Assembly (NCBI RefSeq): GCF_018139145.2
Contig: NC_059500.1
Coordinates: 58,732,607-58,796,606 of the forward strand
Reading direction: 5' to 3'
DNA: 64,000 nt
Origin: Gymnogyps californianus
Lineage: Eukaryota; Chordata; Aves; Accipitriformes; Cathartidae
Numbering within the stretch: the first letter of the stretch is position 1; each line of letters opens with the position of its first letter. Below the pieces are notes generated by a model. That model was not told where the DNA came from. It searched no databases and was given only the letters and a program-made list of their open reading frames with translations. Positions 1 through 13,745 of the stretch are shown here, piece by piece. The position numbers were made by a program, and so were the translations under genes.

Positions 1-1189
1 AGCTTGGATCTCCTTAAAAATAGGACCCTTTCTCAAACCTTCTTCATACACCTTCGGATAAGTAGCACTACCTTGTATACAGCTGTTTTAGCAGAGCCGG
101 GCACGTAATGTAACTGTAATGAATAATACGACACATTTTGCATTTTTATTCTCAGTGGCTGGTAAGGAAGAGATTCTGATTTTTTTTTTAAATAAGTTCA
201 TTATTCTCGACCATTCACTGAATAATTTCTGTGAACAATTCCCAGTCTTGTTCAGGTGAAGTTTGTTGCAAATATCCGATATTTTAAATTCTGCCTGGGT
301 TAATTGGTTGCGTAGGTCACGCGTTTGTCTGCATATCCTTGATTGAAGGAGCACAGTGCTGAGATATCAGATTTCCTGTGCAATAACTATAATAAATTCA
401 AAATTCATTATCCATAAACATTCTGCAACATTTGCTTAAAATTTTGGCACAAGCTCCTGCTAGCAGATCCATGTATTAGGAAGGCCACGGAAAGCAAGCA
501 CAAAAGAGAAGCAAAGCACAGCCTGATCAAAAGCCTTTAAGTGATTCAAAGAAATCATCGGGGGATCTTTTTATTTTTACAGCATTAGTCTGTTACCCTT
601 GATATGTGGCAGAATTGCATTCCCTTTCTCGGTAGGGAAGCTTTCACGTTACATACATAAAAGCCAGCCAGAGGGATGTGAGAGATTTACATCACCCACG
701 GAACACGATTTACATCATACGTGAACATGCACCCATATGGGACATTGAAGGGAAAACAGCAGCTGTCATCATGGTGTCACAGGAGGAATACACCACTGTG
801 GCCTCTGCAAATTGACCCTCCGCCACTGAGTCCCTGCTGCATCCCAACAGCCTCGGGGTAAGCTGCAGCCCCTTTTCTCAGCCTCCTCTCCCTACTCCTT
901 ACTTTTCAGGCTCTAAACGGGGTGGATTGCAGTGAAGAGCTCCCCGTAATCTCTGTTTAACCATTTCCATATGACAACTGCTTTGGATCCCTGCAGCCCG
1001 ATGAAAAGGCCAGAAGCCCTGGCTCTGCTGGGGGGGTCTCCCCGGGGAAACATATGTAAACAAAGCCCAGCTCTGTAGCCTTTTGCACCTCACTCTCTTT
1101 TCCCATTCTTGCTTGGATCTCAGGTGGAATTAAAGGGATTAAAGCTGAGCGTAAATGAGGCGAGTGTGTAAAATGACTCCTTTCTGAAC

Positions 1190-1450
1190 CAAACGGCATA
1201 TTCCGTGCTGAGGAAATGAGATGCCCATTTAAATCTCATCCATCCACCGCCTGTGGCCACCACCATGTACCTGCCTACTTAGCCCAAGGGTTAATTAATT
1301 GAGGCTTCAATGCACTATTGCAAGAGCATTATTGCATTTGATACTCTACATCTGTGATTTAAAACTCTTTCAGTCCCTTGTCAGCAAGGGAGGGTTTTAA
1401 CTAGGAAATTAGCATTCAGATAAGGGTACGCTCTATTTGCTTCTGAAAGG
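1190..1450. promoter_or_regulatory. Possible conserved non-coding element
   Basis: Non-repetitive intergenic sequence contains CCATTTAAATCTCATCC, GGGTTAATTAATTGAGGC, GCATTATTGCATTTGAT and AGGAAATTAGCATTCAG. The density of TAAT cores is enhancer-like. The evidence is compositional only. Confidence 0.22.
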
Positions 1451-4400
1451 AAGGAAATATTAAGGATGCTGGTGCACAAACCAAGCTGTAATATCCTGTC
1501 CCATCCTAGAAAGGGCTCTTGGGCCCCGCTTCCCAAGGGGACACTCTGTACAAGGGGAATGGGACATAGAAAAAGGAATTACAATCTTCAGTGGAAATGC
1601 CATATAGTAGAAACCAGACAACTGAATGTGTTTTATTTTTCAGAAACTTGTTTTTATTCCATGATAATTATAGGTTTCCTGTCTTGACACCTGGTTCATT
1701 TTAAATACCCAGTCACCCAGCCAGGTTATTTCCATACTATATTTCAGGCTTCTCATGGAGTTCAAATATCAATATTACTCCCCATCTAGTTATGAAGATG
1801 TTAATAATCACTTTTATTTTCTCTAGATAAGCAGAAAAATAATCATTCCTTACATTCACGTAAGTCCTTGCATTACACTCAATGGCATGTGTGTGTAATC
1901 CCCAGTCGCTGAAATGAAACACACATTTTCCAGCAATAAAACACAATAGTTTGGGATATGAAGTGACAAAGGAAGTATCCAACTGAAACAGCAGGAAGAA
2001 TTAAAGGTAGAAGGAATGTAATTTCCCCAACCTTGAGTCTAGCTACTAAACTTCGAAACTGTGAGGAAAGTGGAAGCCACGCATGAGCTATGCTGATTCA
2101 CATAGTGGGTCACCTTGCTGCAAATTTCTCCTTGTAAGAGGACCGCTTAGTTCACACGGAGCTTCGCTCCCATCTGCCTCAGAAAGGGCCACTTGCACAA
2201 GAAGGGAATTTCAGAATTAGGCCCCAATGGGTTTTATCTAGAACCACACCAAAATCACTGCATGTTCTTGCTCTACCTCTCCAGTCCAGAGCTAAAAACC
2301 TAGGACTGGGTTTGGCCAAGTGGGAGCCTGCAGTGGGATGGCCAGACACAACCACCTACTCTAGGGGATGGTCCATAAGGCATCATGCCTTGGACAGATG
2401 GAGTTACTCATGTGGCTCAGCAGGATGTCCCACCAAACAACTGCTGCTACTGTTTGCTGGTGTTGCAACCGTAGGTCTATTTTGAAGTGTGCGTTCCCTC
2501 TCCATGTCACGTCATTTGGTTGGAAACACAGGGTACAACTGTGCCATCCTCCTCCACCCTCCTTGGGGCACCAGTCCGGCCATACGCAGTTCAGTCTGTC
2601 TGTACCACCCGTCACTGGAGCAGGGCCACCCTGGGATGAAGCGCAGTGGCTGTGTGTCTGAGCAGAGCAACAGTTGCATGGCCGCCTAAAACAGGAAGTG
2701 CAGATTAACTTGTCCAGTGGAAACTACAGAGGGAATTTAGGAAGACAGAATGCAATCAGCCAGGACACTGAGGTTAACACAGTTAATCTTGTGGAAAGTG
2801 CAATGGGACCTTTAATAACTGCAACTGGTCAAGGCCTCAGTTTTATGTCTCATCCCAAAGATGGCACTTCCTGGTGAGCAGCTGGAGGAGGGGAACAGTG
2901 CCACCTACCGCAACACCGTCACCTCTCCCAGCACCTGGGCTCACCTGGAAGGTGTCACCAGCATCCTGGATCGTCTGAAAAGTTAGAGTGCTAGTTTTTT
3001 TCCCAGTTTTCATTTATAGATGGTTTCCTCTTCCTCAGGACCCTTCCTGTCTATTAGTTATGATGTCTGACCTTGGCAAGCTGAGTTGTTATTCTGAGGG
3101 ATGGCCAAGCACTGTCTCTGAGCACTAATCCATTATCCCACCGGGTGTGGGGATGGGGGCAACTGGCGCTCTTTTTGACCAAGTCATGTCACTTTTGTTT
3201 GAGCTTCTTGACAGACAGCTCTTGAGTACTTTGCAGGGCTAATTGTCATTGGCTTAAGAAGCTTGTTAGATGTTTGCACAAAGGTTTTTATCCTTTTAAC
3301 TATTAATCTTTGAACTACAGAGCTTAATAAGGCACTATGAACTCCACTGCGGTATTTTAACAATGCATTGAGATTGCTGTATACAGTTCAGGTTTATGAA
3401 CAATGACCCAGGACTTTATTTAACAGGAGGTAATCTATCCACTGTAAATCAAATATCTCTAAGCTAGCCTCAGAATAGTGGTGGGTGATATAAATAGTGG
3501 TGATATAAATCAATGTGTTGTCAAGCAGGCCATATCTAGTTTTAAAACATATGTCTGTTCTGTATCTTTCTTTGGTCCATAGGGCATTCATACTGTTTTA
3601 CTATGAGGAGCACTTCATGAGCCTAAGTCCCTTAGAGTAATCATTGTGTTCCTGGAATAGCTCTTCAAAGTAGGACTACATTTTAAGCTCTGTAAATATA
3701 TGCATATTTTCTGATACCCACTGGTCATTTGCAGCAGTGCAGAGGGTAGATACACAAAAACTTTAATGTGAGGAATACTGCAGAAGGCTTAAAACCAACA
3801 GGAACATTGTATATTCACTCCCCTCAGATGCTGAGAAGATACCAGCTCCTGTGTGTGCATCACATATTTATCACAGAGGTTAAAAAGAAGACATCACGCT
3901 TGAAAAACAAAGGTGTGATTCAAAAAATGAGGAGCTAAGGCCTGGTCCCACAAGGGCTTAAATACACTCTCAATTCCAACTGAAAAAGAGAAAATTGAGG
4001 AAGCTCAGCATGCTGTACGATTGGGTCTTTAGATAGGGTGTAATTAACAGAGAAGAAACTGATAGAGGTTATCAGATGAAGATCCATGTCCTGGGACTTT
4101 ATCAAGCATGGGGCACAGTGGAAAGTATCTAATACTCCAGAGATGAAATGGTTTCATGAGAGCCACACCCCCAAAGTTGCCTTTTTAGCAAGTGTAATAG
4201 GACTTTTTCAGTTTCATAAAGTATCTTGATAACTGGAAAGTGCCAGTTAATGGTACAATGTTCCAACTATGAATTTTACAAAGATTAATCTACCCCTTTA
4301 GGATCCAAAGGAGCCAATCAAAGGCCGCCCAGTCTTTGATGTTTTACAGTCTCTGTGGGCACAAAGCTCAGCTGAAACTACCGTTCAACATCCTAAACTG

Positions 4401-7400
4401 TCATCTTCATCTTCTTCCAGCATAAAAATACATATTTTTCCCCATAATAAAGATTTTTTATAATAGCAATAAAGTAACTCTAGAGAACATGGTTGTCTTG
4501 AGATAGCTTAACTGTGTGTGGTACCTCATAACGCCCTGGGGACCCAGCCACCTCATAATAATCTCTTTCTTTACCATGCCTTGCTTAATTAAGGAGTGAA
4601 GCCAAAAGGTCAATGCAGGATAAAAATGTAAATCTCAAAGTTTTCATCTGGACCCTAACTCCATCTCATAAAACATATATAGTGCGCTCATCACAAAGCT
4701 TAGTACATTAGCAGATGGAAAGTGGAATATGCTTTATGCGCTCAAAATTTTAGTGTTTTAGTGAGACAACAAATAAAAGCTTTAGCTCCTTATGTATAAA
4801 ATTATGTCTTTCTCCTCCAAAGGATAATTACTAAGTTATTAATTCATTCCTTATGTAAGGAATCTTCTTTAGCCTTGTTCCTCTATTTTATACATATGAA
4901 ATATATGATAAATATGATAGTTTTAGAGTATTCGAGTGGACCTAACACTTCTTTTATTTTGCTTATGTATACTGAGTACTGTGCGTGATAGTCTAGAAAG
5001 ACAGACAATATGGTATTACAGTCTTCTCATTGTTATTCCAGGTCTCCAATGAAAGCAAACATAATTTTAATTCCAAATCTTATTACTACGTTGGAATATT
5101 GATGTCATAATGGGCAACATGTTTTGGCAGCTGTTTATCTTGTTGGTTCCTCAATCATCTGCCGTGCTGCTTTCCAATCACCGCCTGATGTTAAAAATAC
5201 ACCTGCATTCAAACTGTACATATTTCTGACACAGATATACATTTAAACTTAAGTCTCAGCTCCTAACCTGTTTTTATCATAAGTGATGGCTGCAGAACAA
5301 TAAATATTTATTTAGCTTTGAGTAACAGAGCATTCAGATTTCATTCATGGCTTCAATAATCAATCTAACAGTGTGATTCTGTTAGGGAACCAATTATGTG
5401 TTTTCCCCCTTCTCTGATCCTTGGTAAATAACTGGACAAGACATATGTTTTCCTGACTGACATTTGATCAGTTAATCTGGATTTAGATCAGATGGACAAT
5501 ATAAGAAATACAATGATTTTTCCCCTCAGTAGAAATGAGGCTCTTAATCTCCCTTCTCCTTTAGAATAGCAACACTATTCTAACAAAGCTTATTTACTCT
5601 CACAACACGTGTACATGCTTTTTTGGCTGGATATTCAACAGTGGAACATTTGTTATTTTTATTTTTCTATGGAATCATTGCTATCAGTGATACACTTACA
5701 AATCTGTACCAGGACCCAGAAGACTTTTCATTAGGCAGTATATTGAAGTATGTACAACTGTAGCTGTTTCACTGATTGGCTCTAAAATAAGAGAATGTAC
5801 TTTCCCTTTTGGTTTAGTTCCCTCTTAGGGACTAAACAGCTACCTTTACAGTTTTTATACAGGTTTTCCTGACAGCCAAAGTTAAGTGAATGTAGTACTC
5901 TGGCTGGATGTTTATATGCTTGTTTCATCTATTATTCAGATACATCACCTATATAATGCTTTCCATAACAAGTTGTGGTTGAGATGTTTGTACACCACTT
6001 TTGTACAATCAGTCAAAGTCAAAGATAATAAGGAGACTAAAGGGACAGAGAACTGATTTTTATTTACTTATTATTAAATCTTTCTTTCCTGTTTGGCCTG
6101 CAATAGATTACCTGCTGGACACCCCAAGGTTGGAAGATTTGCCTTCTGCAGTTGTTAGTGTTGATTTCACTGTGAGAATTACTACAAGGTCCATAAAGTT
6201 CAGAGCATCTCCCCACTATGTGAGGTGCTGCCGAGATGCCCAGGAGGACTTCATGAGTTATGAGGTCACTGGATGTGCCCAGGTGAGCTCAAATTGATTC
6301 CTAATTTAAGGTAGATTTAACACTTTCTAGCATTGTCAAATCCATCCTTTTGAGATGCAGACTGTATACTAAGCAATGAAAAATATTCTAGTGAGCATCA
6401 GAACAGCCAGTTCAAGAATCTACTCCCCAAATGTTAGCTGCCTTGCCATTACCAGTCTGAAAGTTCCTTCAGTTCAAAATTTTTAGATCCTTCACGATCA
6501 AATTCCTATTTGTATTCACAAGCAGAGCAGACTGCAATCACATAAGCGCCCTTAACGGACCTCAGCTCAGAACTGAAGGAGGCCACATTCTGTTCAGTCA
6601 CCCCATCTCCATGCCCATTCAGTCTCTTTTCTAAATTGTTATGCAGTGTGGTAATTGTTTCTTACAGAGTGGACAATTGCTCCACTGCAAACTGAAATGA
6701 TACTTCAAATGGTTTGGAAGAGGCCACCAAGCCTCTTTATCAGCTATGGGGTTGGTAGCAACAGAGAAGGCTAGCAGTTCCCTGCTAGAAGCCTGGGAAC
6801 TCCCCAGACTCTTTGGAGCTCTCCATTTAACCCACAGAGGATTTCAGCCCTTGCCTGCTGTTTTAACATTGAGAAAGTTTAAAAGTGCAAATCTTGTACC
6901 CTCTGTTCTGCTGGTTTTGCGTTCTGATGTGCTGACAAGCAGAAATATTCTAACAATACTCGGAAGAGGTTAAGAAAGATATCAATAATTAAAGCAAGCA
7001 GGTAGAAGACAGCTGGAAGGAAGAATTTCTTCTGTTCCCCAAACAGTAAAAGACAATAATGGTGCTGGAAAAATAAAGCATCTAAAAATTTATCACAAAG
7101 AAACCCAAGCTACTTCAAACACACATGCACATTCACATGCATTTCTTGAAAGAATCTTTAAAAATGGTGTGAACATCCCCCTGGATTTCAGCTCAGGGCA
7201 AACTGTTCCAGAAGTTGGCAAGATATTAGCCCACAAAATTATTTTCCTGTAATTTTATACTCATCTCTTCTTTTAGAAAGACCAAACCCAGCCAATAAAA
7301 TTGTAAAGCAAAGCAGAAACAAATGAAAGAAAACCCCACACCAAAACCCCTCCTCCCAGACTCTGTTTTCAGGTGTTTAAAAAATTATTTTTTTATGCTT

Positions 7401-8689
7401 TCTAAGCAGATCAAAATATAACAGAGAGATCAAAATGTTACAGAGATTATTTTTTTTGTGTTTTTGCTTACCTATACATGATCAAGAAGGCCTGAAGCAT
7501 TAGGACCCGTTAGTCTGGTACCAGCAGTGTTATGACAGCACTTCTAATGACGGATTTCACTTTTTTGGTACTTGTTGAGGTGATGGTTCATCTGTGCCAT
7601 CATGTCCATCATGTTTGTTGTATTGTCCCTCAAGAAAAGCAAAGCAGAGCAAATCTTGAACTCCAAACAATTCCTAATGATTCAGTGCATCTCCAAAAGA
7701 GACAATACACTGGCACAGTCGTATTTGTTCCCTCCTTTTCAAGGGACACACGTTTGAAATCAAACCATTATCTTCACAACTCAAAGTATAAAGCCTATCA
7801 GATAGTTACTGTACGGTGGCAGGTCATATTCCTAACTCCAGTCAACAGTGGCTTGTTAAACATTGTTTCCCAGAAGTTAATTACTCTTAGGTCCACACCT
7901 AAGAAATTAGGATTCTAGTTGCATTTCATGGGCAATGGGAACAGTGTTTCTTGGCTAATTAAAATCCTTTTTTGTGATGCAGAGCACAAGAAGCAAATAT
8001 ACCTCTGATTTGATTTGAAGGCCACTGATTGCTTGTGTGAGGATCTGATAAGGAGTTGTTGTATAGTAGCATATTCATCAGGTACAGGAGATGAATTTGT
8101 GTAAAACTTGCTTAAATTAAATGTGTGCGCTCTGGGGTACCTATGTGTTTGAGAACAAAGAGCTGAAAGAAAGTGAAAATATCCTATTAAACCCCATTTA
8201 AGAACTGCTTTAGCATTTGTGAAGTGTAGGGCCTCATTAAAGCCACCATTCCTGGAATCCAAGCAAAACACTTTGTACAATTCAAGTGTTGTTTCTACAA
8301 CTAATTATTTTTATTTTCTAATAAATGCCCTGTGCCATGAGCAAAGAGCAGATTTTTTTTCCCCTTTCATTTAGCACAGCTTCAAATGCTTACAATAAAG
8401 GTGAGTGCATTTTACTGCTCTTTGGCTTCAGCTAATTTTGTTCTATAACAAAATCAATTAGACTGGTGTAGTCCCAATTTTTTTCCCCTCATTTCCAGCT
8501 GCTGAACTTGAATCTCTCTCAAAAGTACTTTCTCCCTTAGCCACAATATTTTTTTTAATGTCATAATAAATTGATTGTTGTTTGGTTTAAATAGAAGAGA
8601 TGAGAAAGCAACGAAACAGGCAGCTTCAGAACAAAAATTGGAACATGAAGAGACACTTCAAGCCTTTGCTTTTCTACTGATGAGGCATT

Positions 8690-9060
8690 CCCTATTTATG
8701 AAAAATAAATTAATTCTCTGCTTACTTTTGCTGTTTTCCTAGTTATATGTATTTTCACCATTAATTAATGGAGAGATGAGAGACTGCAGCACGACAAGCC
8801 CTAAGCAATATGAATGGATGCTTGGCCTGACTGAATAGCTTTTCTCCTTCAAGCATTGTTTTAGGTGGTGGCTGCATCAAGGAAAAGACTCCTTCTCCCT
8901 TTTTGTGATGCATCCTGAGCAGCCACTAGAGACCTGGCCATGCGTCTGAATAATGGGTAGGAATCTTACCAACACGCAAATCATTAGCAGGGCAGATAAT
9001 ATAATGTTCTGCATGGAAAAAGATAACAAATCCTCTTTTTGCTTATTTTAATGAAAAAAA
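8690..9060. promoter_or_regulatory. Possible conserved non-coding element
   Basis: This intergenic block contains CACCATTAATTAATGGAG (a near-perfect palindrome around TTAATTAA at about 8758-8771), GTGATGCATCC near 8906 and GCAAATCATTAGCAGG near 8976. There is no transposon signature. Enhancer-like texture is the only evidence. Confidence 0.22.
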
Positions 9061-11133
9061 TTCTCTATGGAGACTGTGGGAGAGAGGCAAGTCCTTTCTA
9101 GCTGTCCAGCTCCAATGCACATTTACTGCAAATGGTTATGTTTGAGTACTGGCCTAGATTATGAACTATCTTGAAAGTCCTCCTCTGTAGGGCTTTTGTC
9201 TGGTTTAGATGTTCATTTCCTATTGAAAACAGGTGCTTAGACCTTGCCTTATGTTAAAAGTGCAAGGGGTCAGAGAGACAGCAACTAGCCTTTTACCATT
9301 CACGTGCACCTTGCGTGCTAGTTACTTGTTACAGGATTAAACTATATTTTTGGTAGATATCAAGCAAACCATCCCTGTGTTTGGTTAGGATATGGCTAAA
9401 AGGAGTAAGAAGCTACAGCATCTTCAGATTTTCCAAGAAAACAGAGTGAAAAAACTGGAGAGGGGAAAATCCTCCATACTGCTATACCTCATGCTCTCTG
9501 TGCTAAAAACTTGTCAGGTTTTGAACAGCGTTCCACATGATGAGGCCTAAAACAAAATTGAGACCTTTAGGAATGACAGCAGTATGTCTAAAAACCTAAT
9601 ATTAATAATGATAAGAATATATTCAAGCAGTAGAACAAAGGGAGTTGCGAGCCGCTAGAGAAAGTTCCTTAAAAATGTGAGACTACTTTGATCCACACAA
9701 GCTTGTCACGGAGCTATGTAATAAAGCTAAGTCATGTGAATTTGTAGTTAAAAGATGAACCAATTAGAGACTGAATAATTTGTGATATAACTGATAACAG
9801 GTCAAAGCAAGGTTATTGCAGGAAATGGACTTGACTTTGCAAAGAACATTGGATATTTGCAGGGCTAGTGAAAACTGCTTCTCAGATTAAAGTGTTAGTA
9901 AGCAGTGAAAGAACAGAAGTGCATCTCATTAAAAATAAATATCAGGGCATACAGTCAGAATACTAGACTACAGAAAAGAGTCAGTGAAACAAAAACAATA
10001 TAATGAGGAGTGCAATATTATGTATATGATCTGAAAGAAACCATATGTTTAGTTTGCATTCAAATATGGACTTTTCTTAAATAAAGGAAGATGTTTTCAC
10101 ATGCTTTTAGTATTTAAATAATGCAAAAAAACAGCAGAAATGGGTCAAAATTGTGGCTTATTCACAAATTCACTTATTCACAAAACATTCAAAGCTGTCA
10201 ATGATATGAGACAGAAAGTTATACTAAATCACCTGCAGCACAACAAGAGCAATCTCCCCCGGTGGGCTTCCAGAAGAATAGTCCTCCCCGTGACAAGACA
10301 AAATTAAAGTCTGTGTGGTTTTCTTTGTTTGTTTTTTATAAAAAGTGAACAGCAAAGCAGCTCCAAAAATTATACGGATGACATGGTGGGTGGGTCAAAG
10401 CTTTCCCAGTCCCAAAGCAGCTCTCTGGATATATCTGCCATGAGAAATATGTGTCCATAAAAAAGGACCTCCACCTTCTTATGAAACCAATCTTCCACGC
10501 ATGTGGGGAAAAAGCCTCACCACATTATCCCCTCTCTGTACATTTTACACACAGTTCAGGACACAAACCCTACTGCCTGTGAGATGACACAAGGGAGGCA
10601 TAATGTAAAAGGACCCGTGCATAAGGCATGATACTTTTTATTTAAAATTCCACAAAAGCACTATCAAAACCTAAAATGCATATGTGTATTCAAATATGTC
10701 AAAGTACACTTAACATCTTGGCTGTAAATACAAATGGAGAAACCTTCCTTTCCCACAGCTAGGGTTGTGTCATATGAGAAACACAGAGGGCTGTAAATAC
10801 ACTACAGAGATCTAAATAACATATATTATTTTTCCTTTAAAAAATAAAGGCAGTGAAGGCATTTTATTTCTGATTTAGATTTGTTTAGTGACCACTCTGA
10901 TAATTTTTCTCACACTTTTGAGCCATTGGTCCTAGAGCTGCCTATTTTCTTTGCCACGTTTGGGTACTGTGCCATCACAATATTACCTTGGTCTGTTTGG
11001 CTCTACCATACCTGTACTAGCATGAATGCAGTCAAAATAACAGTTATTTCACGTGGGAGAAAGCAAAGAAAACATAAAAATCTACAGTGGGTGTGCAAGT
11101 GCATGAGAAAAAGCAAGAGATTTTTAGCCAAAC

Positions 11134-12168
11134 TGCATTGGGTTTGCGTGGCAAGGTTTTGGTAGCAGAGGGGCTACACGGGGGCTTCTGTGAGAAGGTG
11201 CCAGAAGCTGTCCCCATGTCTGATAGAGCCAGTTCCAGCCAGCTCCAAGATGGATCAAGATGGACCAGCTGGCCAAGGCTAAGCCAGTCAGTGATGGTGG
11301 TAGTGCCTCTGTGATAACATATTTAAGAAGGGGGAAAAAAACTGCTGCACAACAGTAGCCAGGAGAGAGGAGTGAGAATATGTGAGAGAAACAACTCTGC
11401 AGACACCAAGGTCAGTGGAGAAGGAGGGGGAGGAGGTGCTCCAGGCACCAGAGCAGAGATTCCCCTGCAGCCCGTGGTGAAGACCATGGTGAGGCAGGCT
11501 GTGCCCCTGCAGCCCATGGAGGTCCACGGTGGAGCAGATATCCACCTGCAGCCTGTGGAGGACCCCACGCCAGAGCAGGTGGATGCGCCCAAAGGAGGCT
11601 GTGACCCTGTGGGAAGCCCGCACTGGAGCAGGTTTGCTGGTAGGATCTGCGAACCCGTGGGGGACCCATGCTGGAGCATTACTGGAGGACTGCAGCACAT
11701 GGGAAGGACCCACGCTGGAGAAGTTCATGGAGGACTGTCTCCCGTGGGAGGAACCCCACGCTGGAGCAGGGGAAGAGCGTGAGGAGGAAGAAGCGACAAA
11801 GACAACGTGTGATGAGCTGACCACAATCCCTGTTCCCCGTCCCCCTGTGCCGCTCAGGGGAAAGGAGGCAGAGAAAATCAGGAGTGAAGTTGAGCCCGGT
11901 AAGAAGGCAGGGGTGGGGGGAAGGTGTTTTTAAGGTTTAGTTTTATTTCTCATTATCCTACTCTGATTTGATTGGTAATAAATTAAATTAATTTTCCCCA
12001 AGTCGAGTCTGTTTTGCCAGTGACAGTAATTGGTGAGTGATCTCTCCCTGTCCTTATGTCGACCCATGAGCCTTTTGTTATACTTTCTCTCCCCTGTCCA
12101 GCTGAGGAGGGGGAGTGATAGACCGGCTTGGTGGGCACCTGGCGTCCAGCCAGGGTCAACCCACCACA
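11134..12168 (+). mobile_element. Solo LTR of an avian endogenous retrovirus (about 1.0 kb)
   Basis: The element runs from TG at 11134 to CA at 12168. It is flanked by a 5-bp target-site duplication with one mismatch (CAAAC before, TAAAC after), which fits an ERVL-type insertion. On the plus strand it has a TATA-like TATTTAAG at 11320 and an AATAAA poly(A) signal at 11977, consistent with U3-R-U5 order. Between about 11464 and 11770 it contains degenerate tandem units of roughly 35-45 bp with CTGCAGCCC.TGG and GGAGCAGG cores. I recognise this as a widespread neoavian LTR type. No internal gag, pol or env sequence lies beside it, so it is a recombined solo LTR. The several overlapping open frames on both strands are by-products of its GC-rich repeats. 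Confidence 0.88.
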
Positions 12169-13447
12169 TAAACCCACTAACTGCAGCTGAAATGAAGCAC
12201 CAAATGGGAAACACCATGCAGCAATTTTCACTTCAAAGCACATGCAGAGAAAAAAGGACATCTTTTCAATAACACAACTGTGCCATCCCCTTAGGAGGTG
12301 AACCCAGATACCGCAGCACCCTACCAGCTACATCAGTGCTCACCACAGTTTTTACGTTCAGATACGGGAAGCACCACATTTCCAGTGAGAGGGCTGCTGG
12401 AAGCATTGCACTGGCAACAGCTTTTCTCTTTCCCTTGTGCTCTGCAACTCAGTCAGAGGAGTTGCCTTCAGAAGCGGAGCAATGAACTGAGACTTCCGTA
12501 CAGCTATTAGAACTCCAGAAGGAAAAAATGGTAAGAGAAGATGGATGAATGCGCTCCACACATTATGAAAATTGAAGGCAAGCATGAAGTCTTGGAGGAA
12601 AATATGCAATTAAAAAACAACAACGTTAAAAGGACACTAGAAATTCAGCCCCAAACTTTCTGCATGGTTAAAAGAAGTACTTTGAAAAAGCCAGCATAAA
12701 TGATAATGTCTGCTTGACTCTTTAAAAAGAACAGGTTTTTACTTATTGTTTACTTCAAATATACCAAATCCAGTGCTTGGTAAACTAAGCGCAACTTTTT
12801 GAATGGAAAGATGCACAGAAAAGCTGAATTGATCAAAATGGGTGCCGAGCTATAAAGAACTGCTTTGCCAATAGGGCCCTGAGAAAGGAATATAGCACAG
12901 AGATGTTATCAAGAAAGATATGATGGAATGTAGCAACAGTGAAATATATGCACATTTGGAAAATTAGTAGTAGAGACCGTGTTATGCTACTGCTTAATTG
13001 TTCATTACAAAGATTTTACACCTCCTGAGAAGTATATAGTTGTGGCCAGCAAAATAGGCAGATATTGTGTTACAGAGGTCCACCACAGAATTGCTTTGAT
13101 CCTCTGAAAAGGCAGGAGCTGACAGCACTTAGTGGTATAAAAATCAGTAGCTGGTGGCTACCACTTAGTAGCAACTATCTGAGTACCGGAAAGTAGGTAA
13201 TCTTAATTCAAAATATATGCAACTCCACATCTCCATAATTGTGTGTTTGACCACTTCACAGACCAGAGAAAAAGAAAGGCAGAAACTTGGCCAGAAGATG
13301 GGACCATGGGAAAGAGCAAAGCAGAAAGCAACTGAGCAAAAATGTTTGTTCCCTAGTGACATTGTCCAAGTACAGAAACCTAAGCAAGGAGTATGCAGGA
13401 TGAAAGGTCAACTAGATTTTAAATACTCCTTACACATTCACAGAAAA

Positions 13448-13745
13448 AAAAGGACTGGAAATCACCTCGTCTGTGTCCTAAAGCTGGATCAGCTGTACTG
13501 TATGTCATTCCTGACAGATTATTTGCTTCATTTGTAATGATTTCTAGTTCTGGAGCCTCCACAACCTCTCCAGCCATCCTGCTCTGTGGCTGCACTGTCC
13601 CTAGTGTCAGAGAGCTTTCCTGTGCCTAAACTGAGCCTTGCTACATTACTTCCTACCCATCATGGGCATGGAGAACTAGCTATTCCTTCATCTTCCCAAG
13701 GGTCTTTTAGGTATTGCAGCAACAGTTTGCACATTACCTAAAGTT
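13448..13745 (-). mobile_element. Ancient CR1 LINE fragment
   Basis: Read on the plus strand, this segment follows the complement of an old CR1 3' region: CTGGATCAGCTGTACTGTAT, CATTCCTGACAGATT, CTGGAGCCTCCACAACCTC, then GGGCATGGAGAACTAGCTAT and GGGTCTTTTAGGTATTGCAG. These correspond in order to well-known blocks of the CR1 consensus, with heavy divergence and small gaps. The element is therefore in minus orientation and old. Boundaries are approximate. An open frame over 13217-13537 partly overlaps it and is not considered a gene. Confidence 0.75.

Larger units (their letters stand above)
1..11133. other. Intergenic DNA without a supported gene
   Basis: Moderately AT-rich unique sequence. 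Short open frames (up to 128 codons at 7532-7918 and 121 at 7915-8280) have no recognisable domains or splice context. Enhancer-like texture appears at about 1190-1450, 3170-3340 and 8690-9060. Small palindromes and a 12-bp direct duplication (3484-3510) are present. I saw no transposon signature or RNA gene. Confidence 0.6.

Noticed and set aside
4846..4863. Palindrome ATTCCTTA-TG-TAAGGAAT
   Set aside because: Short and isolated. No further context to suggest function.
7532..8280. 128-codon plus and 121-codon minus frames
   Set aside because: No domain, adjacent and unrelated, composition of translated AT-rich non-coding DNA.
11288..11933. Several overlapping open frames of 85-178 codons on both strands
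   Set aside because: They lie within the solo LTR and follow its GC-rich internal repeats. None resembles a retroviral or host protein.
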